DNA from: Propionibacteriaceae bacterium
GTDB taxonomy: Bacteria; Actinomycetota; Actinomycetes; Propionibacteriales; Propionibacteriaceae
Assembly (NCBI GenBank): GCA_031255975.1
Contig: JAIRRM010000059.1
Coordinates: 1-9,435 of the forward strand
DNA length: 9,435 nucleotides
Direction of reading: 5' to 3'
Position 1 is the first letter of the stretch, and every line of letters starts with the position of its first letter. The notes below the pieces were generated by a model. It saw only the letters and a list, made by a program, of their open reading frames with translations. It was not told the origin of the DNA and did no database searches. Positions 1 to 6,730 of the stretch are shown here, one piece after another. Position numbers and translations under genes: made by a program.

Positions 1-34
1 CCCCCCCCCCCGCCCCCCCCCCCCCCCCCCCGCC
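1..34. repeat. Near-pure poly-C tract
   Basis: All but two of the first 34 bases are C; the exceptions are G at 12 and 32. On the minus strand this is a long G run able to form a G-quadruplex. It lies about 44 bases upstream of the -10 box of the DUF6350 gene. It could be a real, length-variable homopolymer near a promoter, or a sequencing or assembly artefact at a contig end. The sequence alone does not decide between these. Confidence 0.8.
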
Positions 35-77
35 AACGCAAGGCAAAAAGTGAGCCGTGAAATCGGCGGCAAGACGA

Positions 78-83
78 TAGAGT
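78..83 (+). promoter_or_regulatory. -10 box of a leaderless promoter for the DUF6350 gene
   Basis: TAGAGT matches the TANNNT pattern of actinobacterial -10 elements and ends exactly 7 nt before the GTG at 91. Transcription would therefore start at or next to the start codon. No Shine-Dalgarno sequence has usable spacing: the AAGGG at 86-90 directly abuts the GTG. I see no good -35 match 16-18 bp upstream. The same spacing recurs before two other GTG starts in this window, which strengthens the call. Confidence 0.5.
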
Positions 84-90
84 CTAAGGG

Positions 91-1449
91 GTGAGAAACC
101 CGAGGCGAGCTACGAGTGGAAGATCCGTCCGTGCTGGTGCCCACAGCGGCACCGCGCGGCGTGGGGTCGCTGAGTGGAGCATCTGGTTCCCGTGGCCGCT
201 AACGATGGCGCTCGGTGCTATCGGCACGGCGCTCGCCGGTTGGGTGAGTCTATTGGCCGCCACCATGCTGGGTTGGCTCAGTGTGCCAGCGTTGGATGTC
301 AGCCGCCCAGTGCAGTTAGCCGCTCAATTGTGGCTACTGGGGCATGGTGCTCACGTCGATATAGCCGGACAGGCCATCTCCATCGCCCCGCTCGGGTTCT
401 CCCTGTTGTGGTTCCTGGCTGGTAGCGCGCTGGCGGAAGCGGCCACCCATCACTCGTTGGCCGCCGTCCCCGGCGAGGAGCGGCGCGGCATAGAAACGGC
501 GCGGCTCGCCGCGGTGTACGCGGTTACGTATCTGGTGTTGGTGTTGGGCATTGGGGTGTTGTTGCAGGGTGCCGTGCCGTGGCGCGGTCTCATCGGGGCT
601 GGGCTGCTGGGGCTGTTTTGCGGGGTACGGGGCGTGGGCCGGGCTTGCCGCTGGCGTCCCACGCTGTTGCCATGGTGGTTGAAGCTGCCCGCCTGGCTAC
701 GGGCGTTGCCACAGACGCTCACCGTCGGGGCGCTGACCGCTCTGGCCGGTGGCGCGCTGGTGCTGGTGGTAGCGCTGCGGGCTTCGCGAGAACGGTTCAT
801 GGAACTTCACAACGCGCTCGCGCCCGACGTCATCGGCGGAGTGTTGCTGCTCATCATCCAGTTGGCCTGGTGGCCCAACCTGGTGCTGTGGGCTACTTCA
901 TGGGTGATGGGAGCCGGGTTCGGGCTCGGTACGGGCGCGTTCGTGACGCCACTGGCCAACCAGTCCGGGATGCTGCCTGGTCTGCCGGTGTTCGCGGTAG
1001 TGCCCGAGACCGGGGCTGCGTCCCCGTGGCAGGCGCTATGGCTGCTGGTGCCGGTGGCCGCAGGCGTCTTGGCAGGGCTCACCATGCTACGGACGGTGCG
1101 GGCTGACGTGCCGGTGGGACGGCCCCTCGGAACTGGCTTGGTACGCCCGGATACGGCAGCCATCATCGGTGGCTTCGCTGGTGCCCTGGCCGGGTTGTCC
1201 GTGGTGGCGTTGGCGGCACTCTCGGGTGGCGATCTGGGCACGGTGCGGCTTATCGGTCTTGGCCCGTTACTGCTCGGGCTACTGATCTTGGCACCCACCA
1301 CCATGGGGGTAGCGGGGTTGCTCGCCGCCGCCCTAGCAGGATTACGGGTGTATCGTCGCCAGCGCCCATCCGTTGAGAAAATGTCACTGAAACCGGTTCC
1401 CTCTGTCACACTAGTCGGGGTTGAGATGTTCTCTACCGCAGACAGTTAA
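91..1449 (+). CDS. DUF6350 polytopic membrane protein (PerM-like)
   Basis: A 452-residue integral membrane protein of the DUF6350 family, sometimes annotated as cell division protein PerM after a mycobacterial member. A basic N-terminal tail (about residues 1-28) is followed by many hydrophobic segments, among them about 36-62, 98-117, 138-160, 207-229, 246-270, 313-334, 357-378 and 386-418. The conserved family stretch is WWPN at 260-263, then [14 protein letters not shown] at 274-287 and LPGLPV at 295-300. No enzymatic residues are recognisable, and the biochemical role of the family is unknown to me beyond the proposed link of PerM to cell division and envelope. The GTG at 91 is chosen because an in-frame TAA lies at 85-87, a -10 box sits 7 nt upstream, and the next ATG (205) would fall inside the first membrane segment. 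purH begins 8 nt after the stop, so the two are co-transcribed. The final ~30 residues form a soluble tail. Confidence 0.85.
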   Translation: MRNPRRATSGRSVRAGAHSGTARRGVAEWSIWFPWPLTMALGAIGTALAGWVSLLAATMLGWLSVPALDVSRPVQLAAQLWLLGHGAHVDIAGQAISIAPLGFSLLWFLAGSALAEAATHHSLAAVPGEERRGIETARLAAVYAVTYLVLVLGIGVLLQGAVPWRGLIGAGLLGLFCGVRGVGRACRWRPTLLPWWLKLPAWLRALPQTLTVGALTALAGGALVLVVALRASRERFMELHNALAPDVIGGVLLLIIQLAWWPNLVLWATSWVMGAGFGLGTGAFVTPLANQSGMLPGLPVFAVVPETGAASPWQALWLLVPVAAGVLAGLTMLRTVRADVPVGRPLGTGLVRPDTAAIIGGFAGALAGLSVVALAALSGGDLGTVRLIGLGPLLLGLLILAPTTMGVAGLLAAALAGLRVYRRQRPSVEKMSLKPVPSVTLVGVEMFSTADS

Positions 1450-1457
1450 GGAGCAAA

Positions 1458-3023
1458 ATGCCAGCAGCGATGCCAGGCAAGGTGACCATCAAACGCGCGT
1501 TGGTAAGCGTGTACGACAAAAGCGGTTTGGAGGAATTGGGTCAGGCATTGGCAACTGCTGGGGTCGAGGTGGTTTCCACCGGGTCCACTGCCAAGGTACT
1601 GGCTGCCGCTGGAGTTCCGGTCACCCCCGTCGAGCAGTTGACTGGATTCCCAGAGTGTCTGGACGGTCGGGTGAAGACGTTGCACCCCAAAATACACGCC
1701 GGCATCCTCGCCGACACTCGTCTGGATTCGCATGTGACGCAGTTGGCCGGGCTGGACATCGCTCCGTTCGAGTTGGTGGTGTCGAACCTTTATCCGTTCA
1801 CCGCTACCGTCGCCGCTGGAGCCACCGCCGATGAGTGCGTCGAGCAGATCGACATTGGTGGGCCGTCCATGGTGCGAGCCGCCGCCAAGAACCATCCCAG
1901 TGTGGCCGTCATCACGTCACCGACGCAGTACGCCGGAGTGTACGCCGCGCTGGCCGATGGCGGGTTTACGTACCAGCAGCGGCAGGCCCTGGCCGCCGTC
2001 GCCTTCGCGCACACCGCCGCGTACGACACCGCCGTCGCCACCTGGATGAGCGCCCAGCTTGCCCCCAGCGCCGATGGGTTCCCCGAGTTCGCCGGTATCG
2101 CGCTCAGTAAGGTGGGGCCGCTGCGTTACGGCGAAAACGCGCACCAAGCTGCCGCCTTGTACGCCGACCCAACCGCGCCGGCTGGCCTCACCCAGGCCAC
2201 GCTGCTGCACGGTAAAGAGATGAGCTACAACAACTACACCGACGGTGATGCCGCTTACCGCGCCGTGTATGACTTCGAGCGCCCCTGCGTGGCGATCATC
2301 AAGCACGCCAACCCCTGCGGCATCGCGGTGGCCGACACTATCGCCGCGGCGCACGCCCTGGCCCACGCCTGTGACCCGGTGAGCGCCTTCGGCGGGGTGA
2401 TCGCCGCCAACCGTGAGGTGAGCCTGCCGCTGGCGGAAGCCATCCGTGACATCTTCACCGAGGTCATCATCGCGCCGTCGTACGAACCGGCGGCGCTGGA
2501 GTTGCTGCATGCCAAGAAGAACCTCCGTATTCTGGTGGCACCGCCGTACACCCCCCGCGAACTGGAATTGAGACCGCTCTCCGGCGGCGCGCTACTGGCG
2601 TCCCCTGACCGTATTGATGCCCCCGGCGACGACGCGACCAACTGGCGGCTGCTGGCGGGGCCGGTTGCGAATAAGGAGACTTTGGCTGATCTCCAGTTCG
2701 CCTGGCGGGCCTGCCGTTCGGTGAAATCCAACGCCATCCTGCTGGCCAGCGGCGGCGCTTCCGTCGGGGTTGGCATGGGGCAGGTGAACCGGGTGGATTC
2801 CTGCCGTCTCGCCGTCAGCCGCGCCGGAGAACGAGCCGCTGGCGCGGTGGCCGCGTCCGACGCCTTCTTCCCGTTCGCAGACGGCCCCGCTATCCTGATC
2901 GCCGCCGGGGTGCGGGCCATCGTGGAGCCGGGCGGCTCCATCCGCGATCAAGAAACCATCGATGCCTGCGAAGCCGCTGGAGTTACGCTCTACTTCACCG
3001 GCACTCGCCACTTCTTCCACTGA
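1458..3023 (+). CDS. purH: Bifunctional AICAR formyltransferase / IMP cyclohydrolase
   Basis: Catalyses the last two steps of de novo purine synthesis: formylation of AICAR with 10-formyl-tetrahydrofolate, then ring closure to IMP, in the cytosol. The 521-residue product has the usual family length. The N-terminal MGS-like cyclohydrolase domain (about 10-150) shows SVYDKSG (17-23), STGST (40-44), [10 protein letters not shown] (73-82) and [16 protein letters not shown] (131-146). The C-terminal transformylase domain shows LRYGENAHQ (222-230), the catalytic Lys-His in KHANPCG (282-288), [11 protein letters not shown] (439-449), [10 protein letters not shown], and the terminal TGTRHFFH. All key motifs are intact. 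The ATG at 1458 follows a TAAGGAG (1447-1453) that overlaps the upstream stop codon. That spacing is short but much better than for the ATG at 1470. The acyl-CoA synthetase follows after 26 nt. FolD, encoded downstream in this window, makes its folate cofactor. The usual neighbour purN is missing. Confidence 0.98.
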   Translation: MPAAMPGKVTIKRALVSVYDKSGLEELGQALATAGVEVVSTGSTAKVLAAAGVPVTPVEQLTGFPECLDGRVKTLHPKIHAGILADTRLDSHVTQLAGLDIAPFELVVSNLYPFTATVAAGATADECVEQIDIGGPSMVRAAAKNHPSVAVITSPTQYAGVYAALADGGFTYQQRQALAAVAFAHTAAYDTAVATWMSAQLAPSADGFPEFAGIALSKVGPLRYGENAHQAAALYADPTAPAGLTQATLLHGKEMSYNNYTDGDAAYRAVYDFERPCVAIIKHANPCGIAVADTIAAAHALAHACDPVSAFGGVIAANREVSLPLAEAIRDIFTEVIIAPSYEPAALELLHAKKNLRILVAPPYTPRELELRPLSGGALLASPDRIDAPGDDATNWRLLAGPVANKETLADLQFAWRACRSVKSNAILLASGGASVGVGMGQVNRVDSCRLAVSRAGERAAGAVAASDAFFPFADGPAILIAAGVRAIVEPGGSIRDQETIDACEAAGVTLYFTGTRHFFH

Positions 3024-3049
3024 CACCAAAGCAAGGAGGCTAACAGGTC

Positions 3050-4720
3050 ATGCTGCAAGAAAACTGGGTTAAGTACTACCAGCCGGGAGTCGCGCCAGAG
3101 GTCGAACTGCCGGACGGATCACTCGTCGATCTGGCAGAACGGGCGGTCAAAGAGGCGAGTGCTTTGGTGGCCACCGACTTCTTCGGCAACACCCTCACAT
3201 ATCGCAAACTTGGGGAGCGTATCGCCCGGGCCGCCGCAGGGCTGCACCGGCTCGGGGTACGGCGCGGTGACCGGGTGGCCATCGTGCTGCCAAACTGCCC
3301 GCAACACATCGTGGCGTTCTATGCGGTGTTACGGCTCGGTGCCGTGGTGGTGGAACACAACCCGCTTTACACCTCCCGTGAACTGCGTCACATGTTCGAG
3401 GATCACGCTGCCCGGGTGGCGATCTGCTGGGACAAAGCGGTCGAAAAGCTACAGGCGATGCCGAAGGACATTCCGCTCAACACCATCGTTTCGGTGAACA
3501 TGGTCAACGCTTTCTCGGCGCTGAAGCGAATGGCGTTGAAGCTGCCGATTCCGTCGCTGATGGAGATGCGCGACAAGCTCACCGCCAAGGTGCGCGGCAC
3601 CGTCCCGTGGGAGAAGCTGTTGGCCGCAGACCCGCTCGACTCGCGCTATCCCAAGCCAGCCGGTGACGACCTGGCGGCCATCCAGTACACCTCTGGCACC
3701 ACCACGGTGCCCAAAGGCGCGATGCTGAAGCACTCCAGCCTGTACGCCAACGCGCTACAGGCGCAGCAGTGGCTGCATGGTATCGGCACCGGTAGCGAGG
3801 TGCTGTACGGGGTGCTGCCGCTGTTCCACGCCTTCGGCTTAACATTGGTGGCCACACTCGGCGTGCTCACCCAAAGCCGACTGGTGCTGTTCCCCACCCC
3901 CGACGTCGGTATGGTGTTGGACGCCGCCAAGCGAGTGCCGCCGACCGTGATTGGCGCGGTGCCACCCATCTTCCAGGCGGTCGCCGAGGGTGCGCAGGCG
4001 CGCAAGATCAGTCTAAAAAGTTGCAAGTACAACATCTCGGGTGCTATGAGCCTGCCGCTGGGCACCGCGGAGTTGTGGGAGTCGCTGTCTGGCTGGCCGG
4101 TTATTGAGGGGTACGGCATGACGGAGGCTGCGCCGGTGATTGCGGGTAATCCGTCGTATGAGGGTCGTAAGCTCGGCACTGTCGGGTTGCCATTTCCGTC
4201 TACCATTGTGAAGGTGGTTGATCCGGAGGACCCGGAGACTGAGGTGCCTTTAGGGCAGCCTGGCGAGCTTATTGTGCGGGGGCCGCAGGTGTTTGCCGGT
4301 TATTGGAATAATCCTGGTGAAACTGAGTATGCGTTGTTGCCTGATGGTTGGTTGCGTACTGGTGATGTGGTGGTGCAGGATGAGCAGGGTTTTCTTACTG
4401 TGGTGGATCGGGTGAAGGATATGATCCTCACCGGTGGGTTTAATGTGTCGCCTACCGAGGTGGAGGCGGTGTTGCGTGGCTATGCAGATTTTGAGGATCT
4501 CACCGTCGTTGGGCTGCCTGATGAGCGTTATGGCGAGGTTGTGGTTGCTGCTGTGGTGTTGCGTCCTGGTGGGAGGTTGGATGAGGATGCGGTGCGTGTT
4601 TGGGCCAAGGAGCGGCTTGCCGCTTATAAGGTGCCGCGTCGTTTCGTAGAGGTAGTTGAGCTTCCTAAGTCGATGCTTGGTAAGGCGTTGCGCAATAGGG
4701 TGCGTGAGATTATTGGGTAG
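3050..4720 (+). CDS. Long-chain fatty acid-CoA ligase (FadD-type AMP-binding enzyme), mosaic gene
   Basis: Activates a fatty acid, probably long-chain, to acyl-CoA through an acyl-adenylate; cytosolic or membrane-associated. The 556 residues match the family. The large adenylating domain spans about 1-440 and the mobile C-terminal domain about 441-556. Visible motifs are the P-loop YTSGTTTVPKGAML (213-226), LPLFHAFG, EGYGMTEAAP (353-362), the ATP-binding TGD (437-439), the hinge region DRVKD (453-457), GGFNVSPTEVE, and the A10 motif ending GKALR with catalytic Lys545. Two things are odd. The P-loop has Thr219 where the family has Gly or Ser. Codon use also flips near 4060-4110: in the first 125 or so codons 20 of 24 Asp/Asn/Phe/Tyr/His codons end in C, while from 4106 on only 3 of 30 do. 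The ATG at 3050 has a strong AAGGAGG (3033-3039) 10 nt upstream. Exact chain-length specificity cannot be read from the sequence. Confidence 0.93.
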   Translation: MLQENWVKYYQPGVAPEVELPDGSLVDLAERAVKEASALVATDFFGNTLTYRKLGERIARAAAGLHRLGVRRGDRVAIVLPNCPQHIVAFYAVLRLGAVVVEHNPLYTSRELRHMFEDHAARVAICWDKAVEKLQAMPKDIPLNTIVSVNMVNAFSALKRMALKLPIPSLMEMRDKLTAKVRGTVPWEKLLAADPLDSRYPKPAGDDLAAIQYTSGTTTVPKGAMLKHSSLYANALQAQQWLHGIGTGSEVLYGVLPLFHAFGLTLVATLGVLTQSRLVLFPTPDVGMVLDAAKRVPPTVIGAVPPIFQAVAEGAQARKISLKSCKYNISGAMSLPLGTAELWESLSGWPVIEGYGMTEAAPVIAGNPSYEGRKLGTVGLPFPSTIVKVVDPEDPETEVPLGQPGELIVRGPQVFAGYWNNPGETEYALLPDGWLRTGDVVVQDEQGFLTVVDRVKDMILTGGFNVSPTEVEAVLRGYADFEDLTVVGLPDERYGEVVVAAVVLRPGGRLDEDAVRVWAKERLAAYKVPRRFVEVVELPKSMLGKALRNRVREIIG

Positions 4721-4980
4721 CGGGGTTTGGTGTCTTTGTTTGTGTGGGTTATCCGTTTAGGGTGATGACCTGGTCGCTGGCTTTGGCGAGGCTTGGGTCG
4801 TGGCTGGCTGCGATGACGGTTCCGCCGTTGTTGGTGTGTTCGCGTAGTAGTCGGTTTGTCAACGGCCTTGTGTAGTGGGGCGATGGTTCCATTTGTTCAT
4901 GCGATCAGTGCGGTGAACCTATCCAGTACTGCCAGTAGTTCGGGCGGTAGGTAGCTGCGGCCTTTGGTGGCGAGCGGCTC
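4080..4980. other. Compositionally distinct block (G+T-rich plus strand), probable recombinant segment
   Basis: In hand-counted 60-base rows, G+T on the plus strand is 67% at 4081, 73% at 4321, 72% at 4561, 75% at 4741, 73% at 4801, and 63% and 62% at 4861 and 4921. Rows outside give 40% (3661), 45% (3961), 47% (2401) and 47% (5041). The block covers the 3' third of the acyl-CoA synthetase gene, the intergenic region with the ABC ATPase stub, and possibly the last ~80 bases of the ADP-ribosylglycohydrolase gene. The bias follows the strand, not the coding direction. The edges are approximate. Recombination with a donor of different composition is my inference. Confidence 0.6.
4749..4862 (-). 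pseudogene. C-terminal remnant of an ABC transporter ATP-binding protein
   Basis: Reading the minus strand from about 4862 down to the TAA at 4751-4749 gives about 37 codons containing NRLLREHTNNGG, then TVIAASHDPSLAKASD, then QVITLNG and a stop. This is the characteristic end of an ABC ATPase: the H-loop histidine in the ASHD segment, followed by the AD-x-V-I-x-L-x-G pattern. Walker A, the LSGGQ signature, Walker B and the D-loop are all absent, because the sequence runs into the ADP-ribosylglycohydrolase gene only 34 bases further upstream. An in-frame ATG at 4892 would give a 47-residue peptide, but its first ten residues do not resemble the family and it could not bind ATP. The reading frame is undamaged, which suggests recent truncation. 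It lies inside the G+T-rich block, so it probably arrived with the 3' part of the neighbouring synthetase gene. Confidence 0.75.
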
Positions 4981-5706
4981 CGGGATGCCATATGCGGCTT
5001 CGGCGACGGCCCCGGTGATGGCGGCTTCGGTGTCGGTGTCGCCGCCCAGCGAGACGGCCAGTCGAATGGCGCTCTCGTAATCGTGCGACTCAAAGTATGC
5101 GATGAGCGCGGGTGGCACGCTGAGTTGGCAACTCTCCTGGTGATAGTGCGTGGGGCGGATTTCGTCACAGGTGCGGTTGAGGTCGTAGCCGAAGCGTTCG
5201 GTGAGGTACGTCCGGTGGCGCGTCTTGGCTTCGGGTGACGCACCCTCGGTGCGGGCCAGGAACATAGCCGCGGCGGTGGCCTGTGCGCCCTTGATGCCTT
5301 CGGGGTGGTTATGGGTGATGCGGGCGCTGATCTCGGCCCAATGCTCGGTGGTCTCCAGCGAATCGAACAGCCAGCCGACGGACGAGACCCGCATCGCGGA
5401 GCCGTTGCCGAAGCTGCCGTACGGTTGCGGGTCGGACGAGAGCAACCACCAGGCGAACCGCCCTCCGAAGCCGCCCTTTGGCAACGGGTAGCGCGCCGCG
5501 ACCGCGCGCAGCGTAGTCACCAGCAATTCGTCGGCGCGGGTTTCGTCACCGGCGGCGTCCATGAGCGCCTGCCCGACCGCCAGAGTCATCAGCGTGTCGT
5601 CGGTAAAGTTCGCCCCGGTGTCGAACAGCGGGAAGTCGGTGGTTTTGCCGCCCCGGTCGAACTCGTACGGACTCCCTACGATGTCCCCAATGATTGCTCC
5701 CAGCAC
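4897..5706 (-). CDS. ADP-ribosylglycohydrolase family protein
   Basis: A 269-residue member of the DraG/ARH-type ADP-ribosylglycohydrolase family. These are cytosolic dinuclear Mg or Mn enzymes that remove ADP-ribose from proteins, nucleic acids or small molecules. The N-terminus has the family signature [15 protein letters not shown] (1-15). The metal-binding FTDDT lies at 34-38, the conserved [14 protein letters not shown] at 99-112, THNHPEG at 131-137, and the second metal site [10 protein letters not shown] at 221-230. The length is normal and all expected acidic residues are present, so it should be active; the substrate is unknown. The GTG at 5706 is supported by the family N-terminus and by a -10 box 7 nt upstream. 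The gene is monocistronic, divergent from folD and convergent with the synthetase gene. No ADP-ribosyltransferase or nitrogenase gene is nearby. The last ~25 codons may fall inside the recombinant block, but the C-terminus looks complete. Confidence 0.93.
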   Translation of the reverse strand: MLGAIIGDIVGSPYEFDRGGKTTDFPLFDTGANFTDDTLMTLAVGQALMDAAGDETRADELLVTTLRAVAARYPLPKGGFGGRFAWWLLSSDPQPYGSFGNGSAMRVSSVGWLFDSLETTEHWAEISARITHNHPEGIKGAQATAAAMFLARTEGASPEAKTRHRTYLTERFGYDLNRTCDEIRPTHYHQESCQLSVPPALIAYFESHDYESAIRLAVSLGGDTDTEAAITGAVAEAAYGIPEPLATKGRSYLPPELLAVLDRFTALIA

Positions 5707-5713
5707 ATTTGTC

Positions 5714-5719
5714 AGTATA
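5714..5719 (-). promoter_or_regulatory. -10 box of a leaderless promoter for the ADP-ribosylglycohydrolase gene
   Basis: On the minus strand TATACT, one base from the TATAAT consensus, ends 7 nt before the GTG at 5706. The predicted transcript would start at the start codon. No Shine-Dalgarno sequence is visible and no clear -35 at 16-18 bp. The surrounding bases (about 5714-5728) are locally AT-rich in an otherwise GC-rich region, which fits a melting region. Confidence 0.6.
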
Positions 5720-5843
5720 TTGATATTGCGTCGTCAGCGCGGAGGGTCGAAGGCGACTGCCGGGAAGCGCCGCCGGAGCCCCGGCACCAAATACAAAAAA
5801 CCGACAGTTTCACATTTTGGGGGCCGACAGCGAGAACTCCGCT

Positions 5844-5859
5844 CTGCTCTGGCGAGCAG
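5844..5859 (+). promoter_or_regulatory. Inverted repeat in the folD promoter, candidate operator
   Basis: CTGCTC (5844-5849), a 4-base TGGC centre, then GAGCAG (5854-5859) form a perfect 6-bp inverted repeat. It covers the expected -35 position and most of the spacer before the -10 box at 5866. A repressor bound here would block folD transcription. No known regulator site is recognised. It could instead be a chance repeat in GC-rich DNA. Confidence 0.3.
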
Positions 5860-5865
5860 GGCCGG

Positions 5866-5871
5866 TAGAAT
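5866..5871 (+). promoter_or_regulatory. -10 box of a leaderless promoter for folD
   Basis: TAGAAT ends 7 nt before the GTG at 5879, the same spacing as at the other two GTG-starting units in this window. The intervening bases are CCGGGGG. That G run directly abuts the start codon, too close to act as a ribosome-binding site. A leaderless mRNA is the simplest reading. Confidence 0.55.
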
Positions 5872-5878
5872 CCGGGGG

Positions 5879-6730
5879 GTGAGCGCGACCAGAATCAATG
5901 GCCTGGCAGTGGCCGCTGCGGTGAAGGCCGAGCTGGCTGTACGGGTGACGGCGCTTCGGGAGCGCGGCATCGTTCCTGGTTTGGGCACCATTTTGGTGGG
6001 TGGCGATCCGGGCAGCAAACTCTATGTGGCTGGCAAACACCGCGACTGCGCCGAGGTGGGGTTGGCGTCTATTCAGGTCGAGTTGCCGGAAAGCGCGACC
6101 CAGGCCGAGGTGGCGGCGGCAATCCGCGCTCTCAACACCGACCCAGCCTGTACCGGGTTTATCGTGCAACTGCCGTTGCCACGGCACATCGACGAACACG
6201 CCATGCTCGAACTGATCGATCCTGGCAAAGACGCGGACGGTCTCACGCCCACGAACTTAGGGCGCATGATGCTGGGCAAAGCCGAGATGCTGCCATGTAC
6301 GCCGCGCGGCATCATCCACCTGTTGCGGCACTATGCGGTGCCGCTCGACGGTGCCGAGATCACCGTGGTGGGGCGGGGCATCACCGTGGGTCGCCCCATC
6401 GGCGTATTGCTCACCCAGCGTGGGGTCAACGCCACCGTCACCCTCACCCACACCGGCACCCGCGACCTCGCCGCCCATGTCCGCCGCGCCGACATCGTGA
6501 TTGCCGCCGCCGGGGTGGCGGGCATCATCACCGCCGCGATGATACGGCCAGGGGCGGTATGCGTAGACGTGGGCGTCAGCCGTATCGACGGCAAGGTGCG
6601 GGGCGACCTAGCGGCGGACGTATGGGATGTGGCGGGTTATGTCACGCCAAACCCCGGCGGTGTCGGCCCGATGACCCGGGCCATGCTGCTCGCCAATGTG
6701 GTGGATCGCGCTGAGAGGCTGCTCGGATGA
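5879..6730 (+). CDS. folD: Methylene-tetrahydrofolate dehydrogenase / methenyl-tetrahydrofolate cyclohydrolase
   Basis: Bifunctional cytosolic enzyme. It oxidises 5,10-methylene-THF with NADP+ and hydrolyses methenyl-THF to 10-formyl-THF, the formyl donor for PurH encoded upstream. From the GTG at 5879 the product is 283 residues, the usual size, starting [10 protein letters not shown]. Catalytic residues are in place: Tyr49 and Lys53 (Y-V-x-x-K), Gln97 in VQLPLP, and Asp120 in KDADGL. The dinucleotide-binding segment [13 protein letters not shown] is at 163-175 and the signature NPGGVGPMT at 258-266. The reading frame stays open upstream to about 5561, but that stretch runs antisense through the ADP-ribosylglycohydrolase gene and has no FolD homology. 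The GTG at 5879 with its -10 box is therefore the start. The stop overlaps the next gene's start (ATGA), so the two are translationally coupled. Confidence 0.97.
   Translation: MSATRINGLAVAAAVKAELAVRVTALRERGIVPGLGTILVGGDPGSKLYVAGKHRDCAEVGLASIQVELPESATQAEVAAAIRALNTDPACTGFIVQLPLPRHIDEHAMLELIDPGKDADGLTPTNLGRMMLGKAEMLPCTPRGIIHLLRHYAVPLDGAEITVVGRGITVGRPIGVLLTQRGVNATVTLTHTGTRDLAAHVRRADIVIAAAGVAGIITAAMIRPGAVCVDVGVSRIDGKVRGDLAADVWDVAGYVTPNPGGVGPMTRAMLLANVVDRAERLLG

Noticed and set aside
807..1409. 200-codon open frame antisense to the DUF6350 gene
   Set aside because: Composition is Pro/Ser/Thr/Ala/Arg-rich with no family resemblance. It is the mirror of a GC-rich coding frame, and the sense strand has clear family motifs.
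1917..3029. Several long antisense frames within purH
   Set aside because: purH is unambiguous over the whole length. These frames are low-complexity Gly/Arg/Val or Ala/Ser-rich shadows typical of high-GC genes.
4721..4748. Transcription terminator after the acyl-CoA synthetase gene
   Set aside because: The stretch is T- and G-rich, but I find no stem followed by a T run on either strand.
4749..4892. Short intact 47-residue gene beginning at the ATG at 4892, minus strand
   Set aside because: Only the C-terminal ~37 residues look like protein of a known family, and they are the end of an ABC ATPase lacking all nucleotide-binding motifs. It is treated as a remnant instead.
5772..5785. GCCGG-AGCC-CCGGC hairpin in the divergent control region
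   Set aside because: A short stem of a kind expected often in GC-rich DNA; no T tract follows and the position relative to either promoter is not informative.
5305..5868. 187-codon plus-strand frame opposite the ADP-ribosylglycohydrolase gene
   Set aside because: It overlaps a gene with intact metal-site motifs and itself shows no recognisable domain.
5561..5878. N-terminal extension of folD to an upstream ATG
   Set aside because: The extension would run antisense through the ADP-ribosylglycohydrolase gene, is basic and low in complexity, and FolD proteins are about 283 residues, as obtained from the GTG at 5879.
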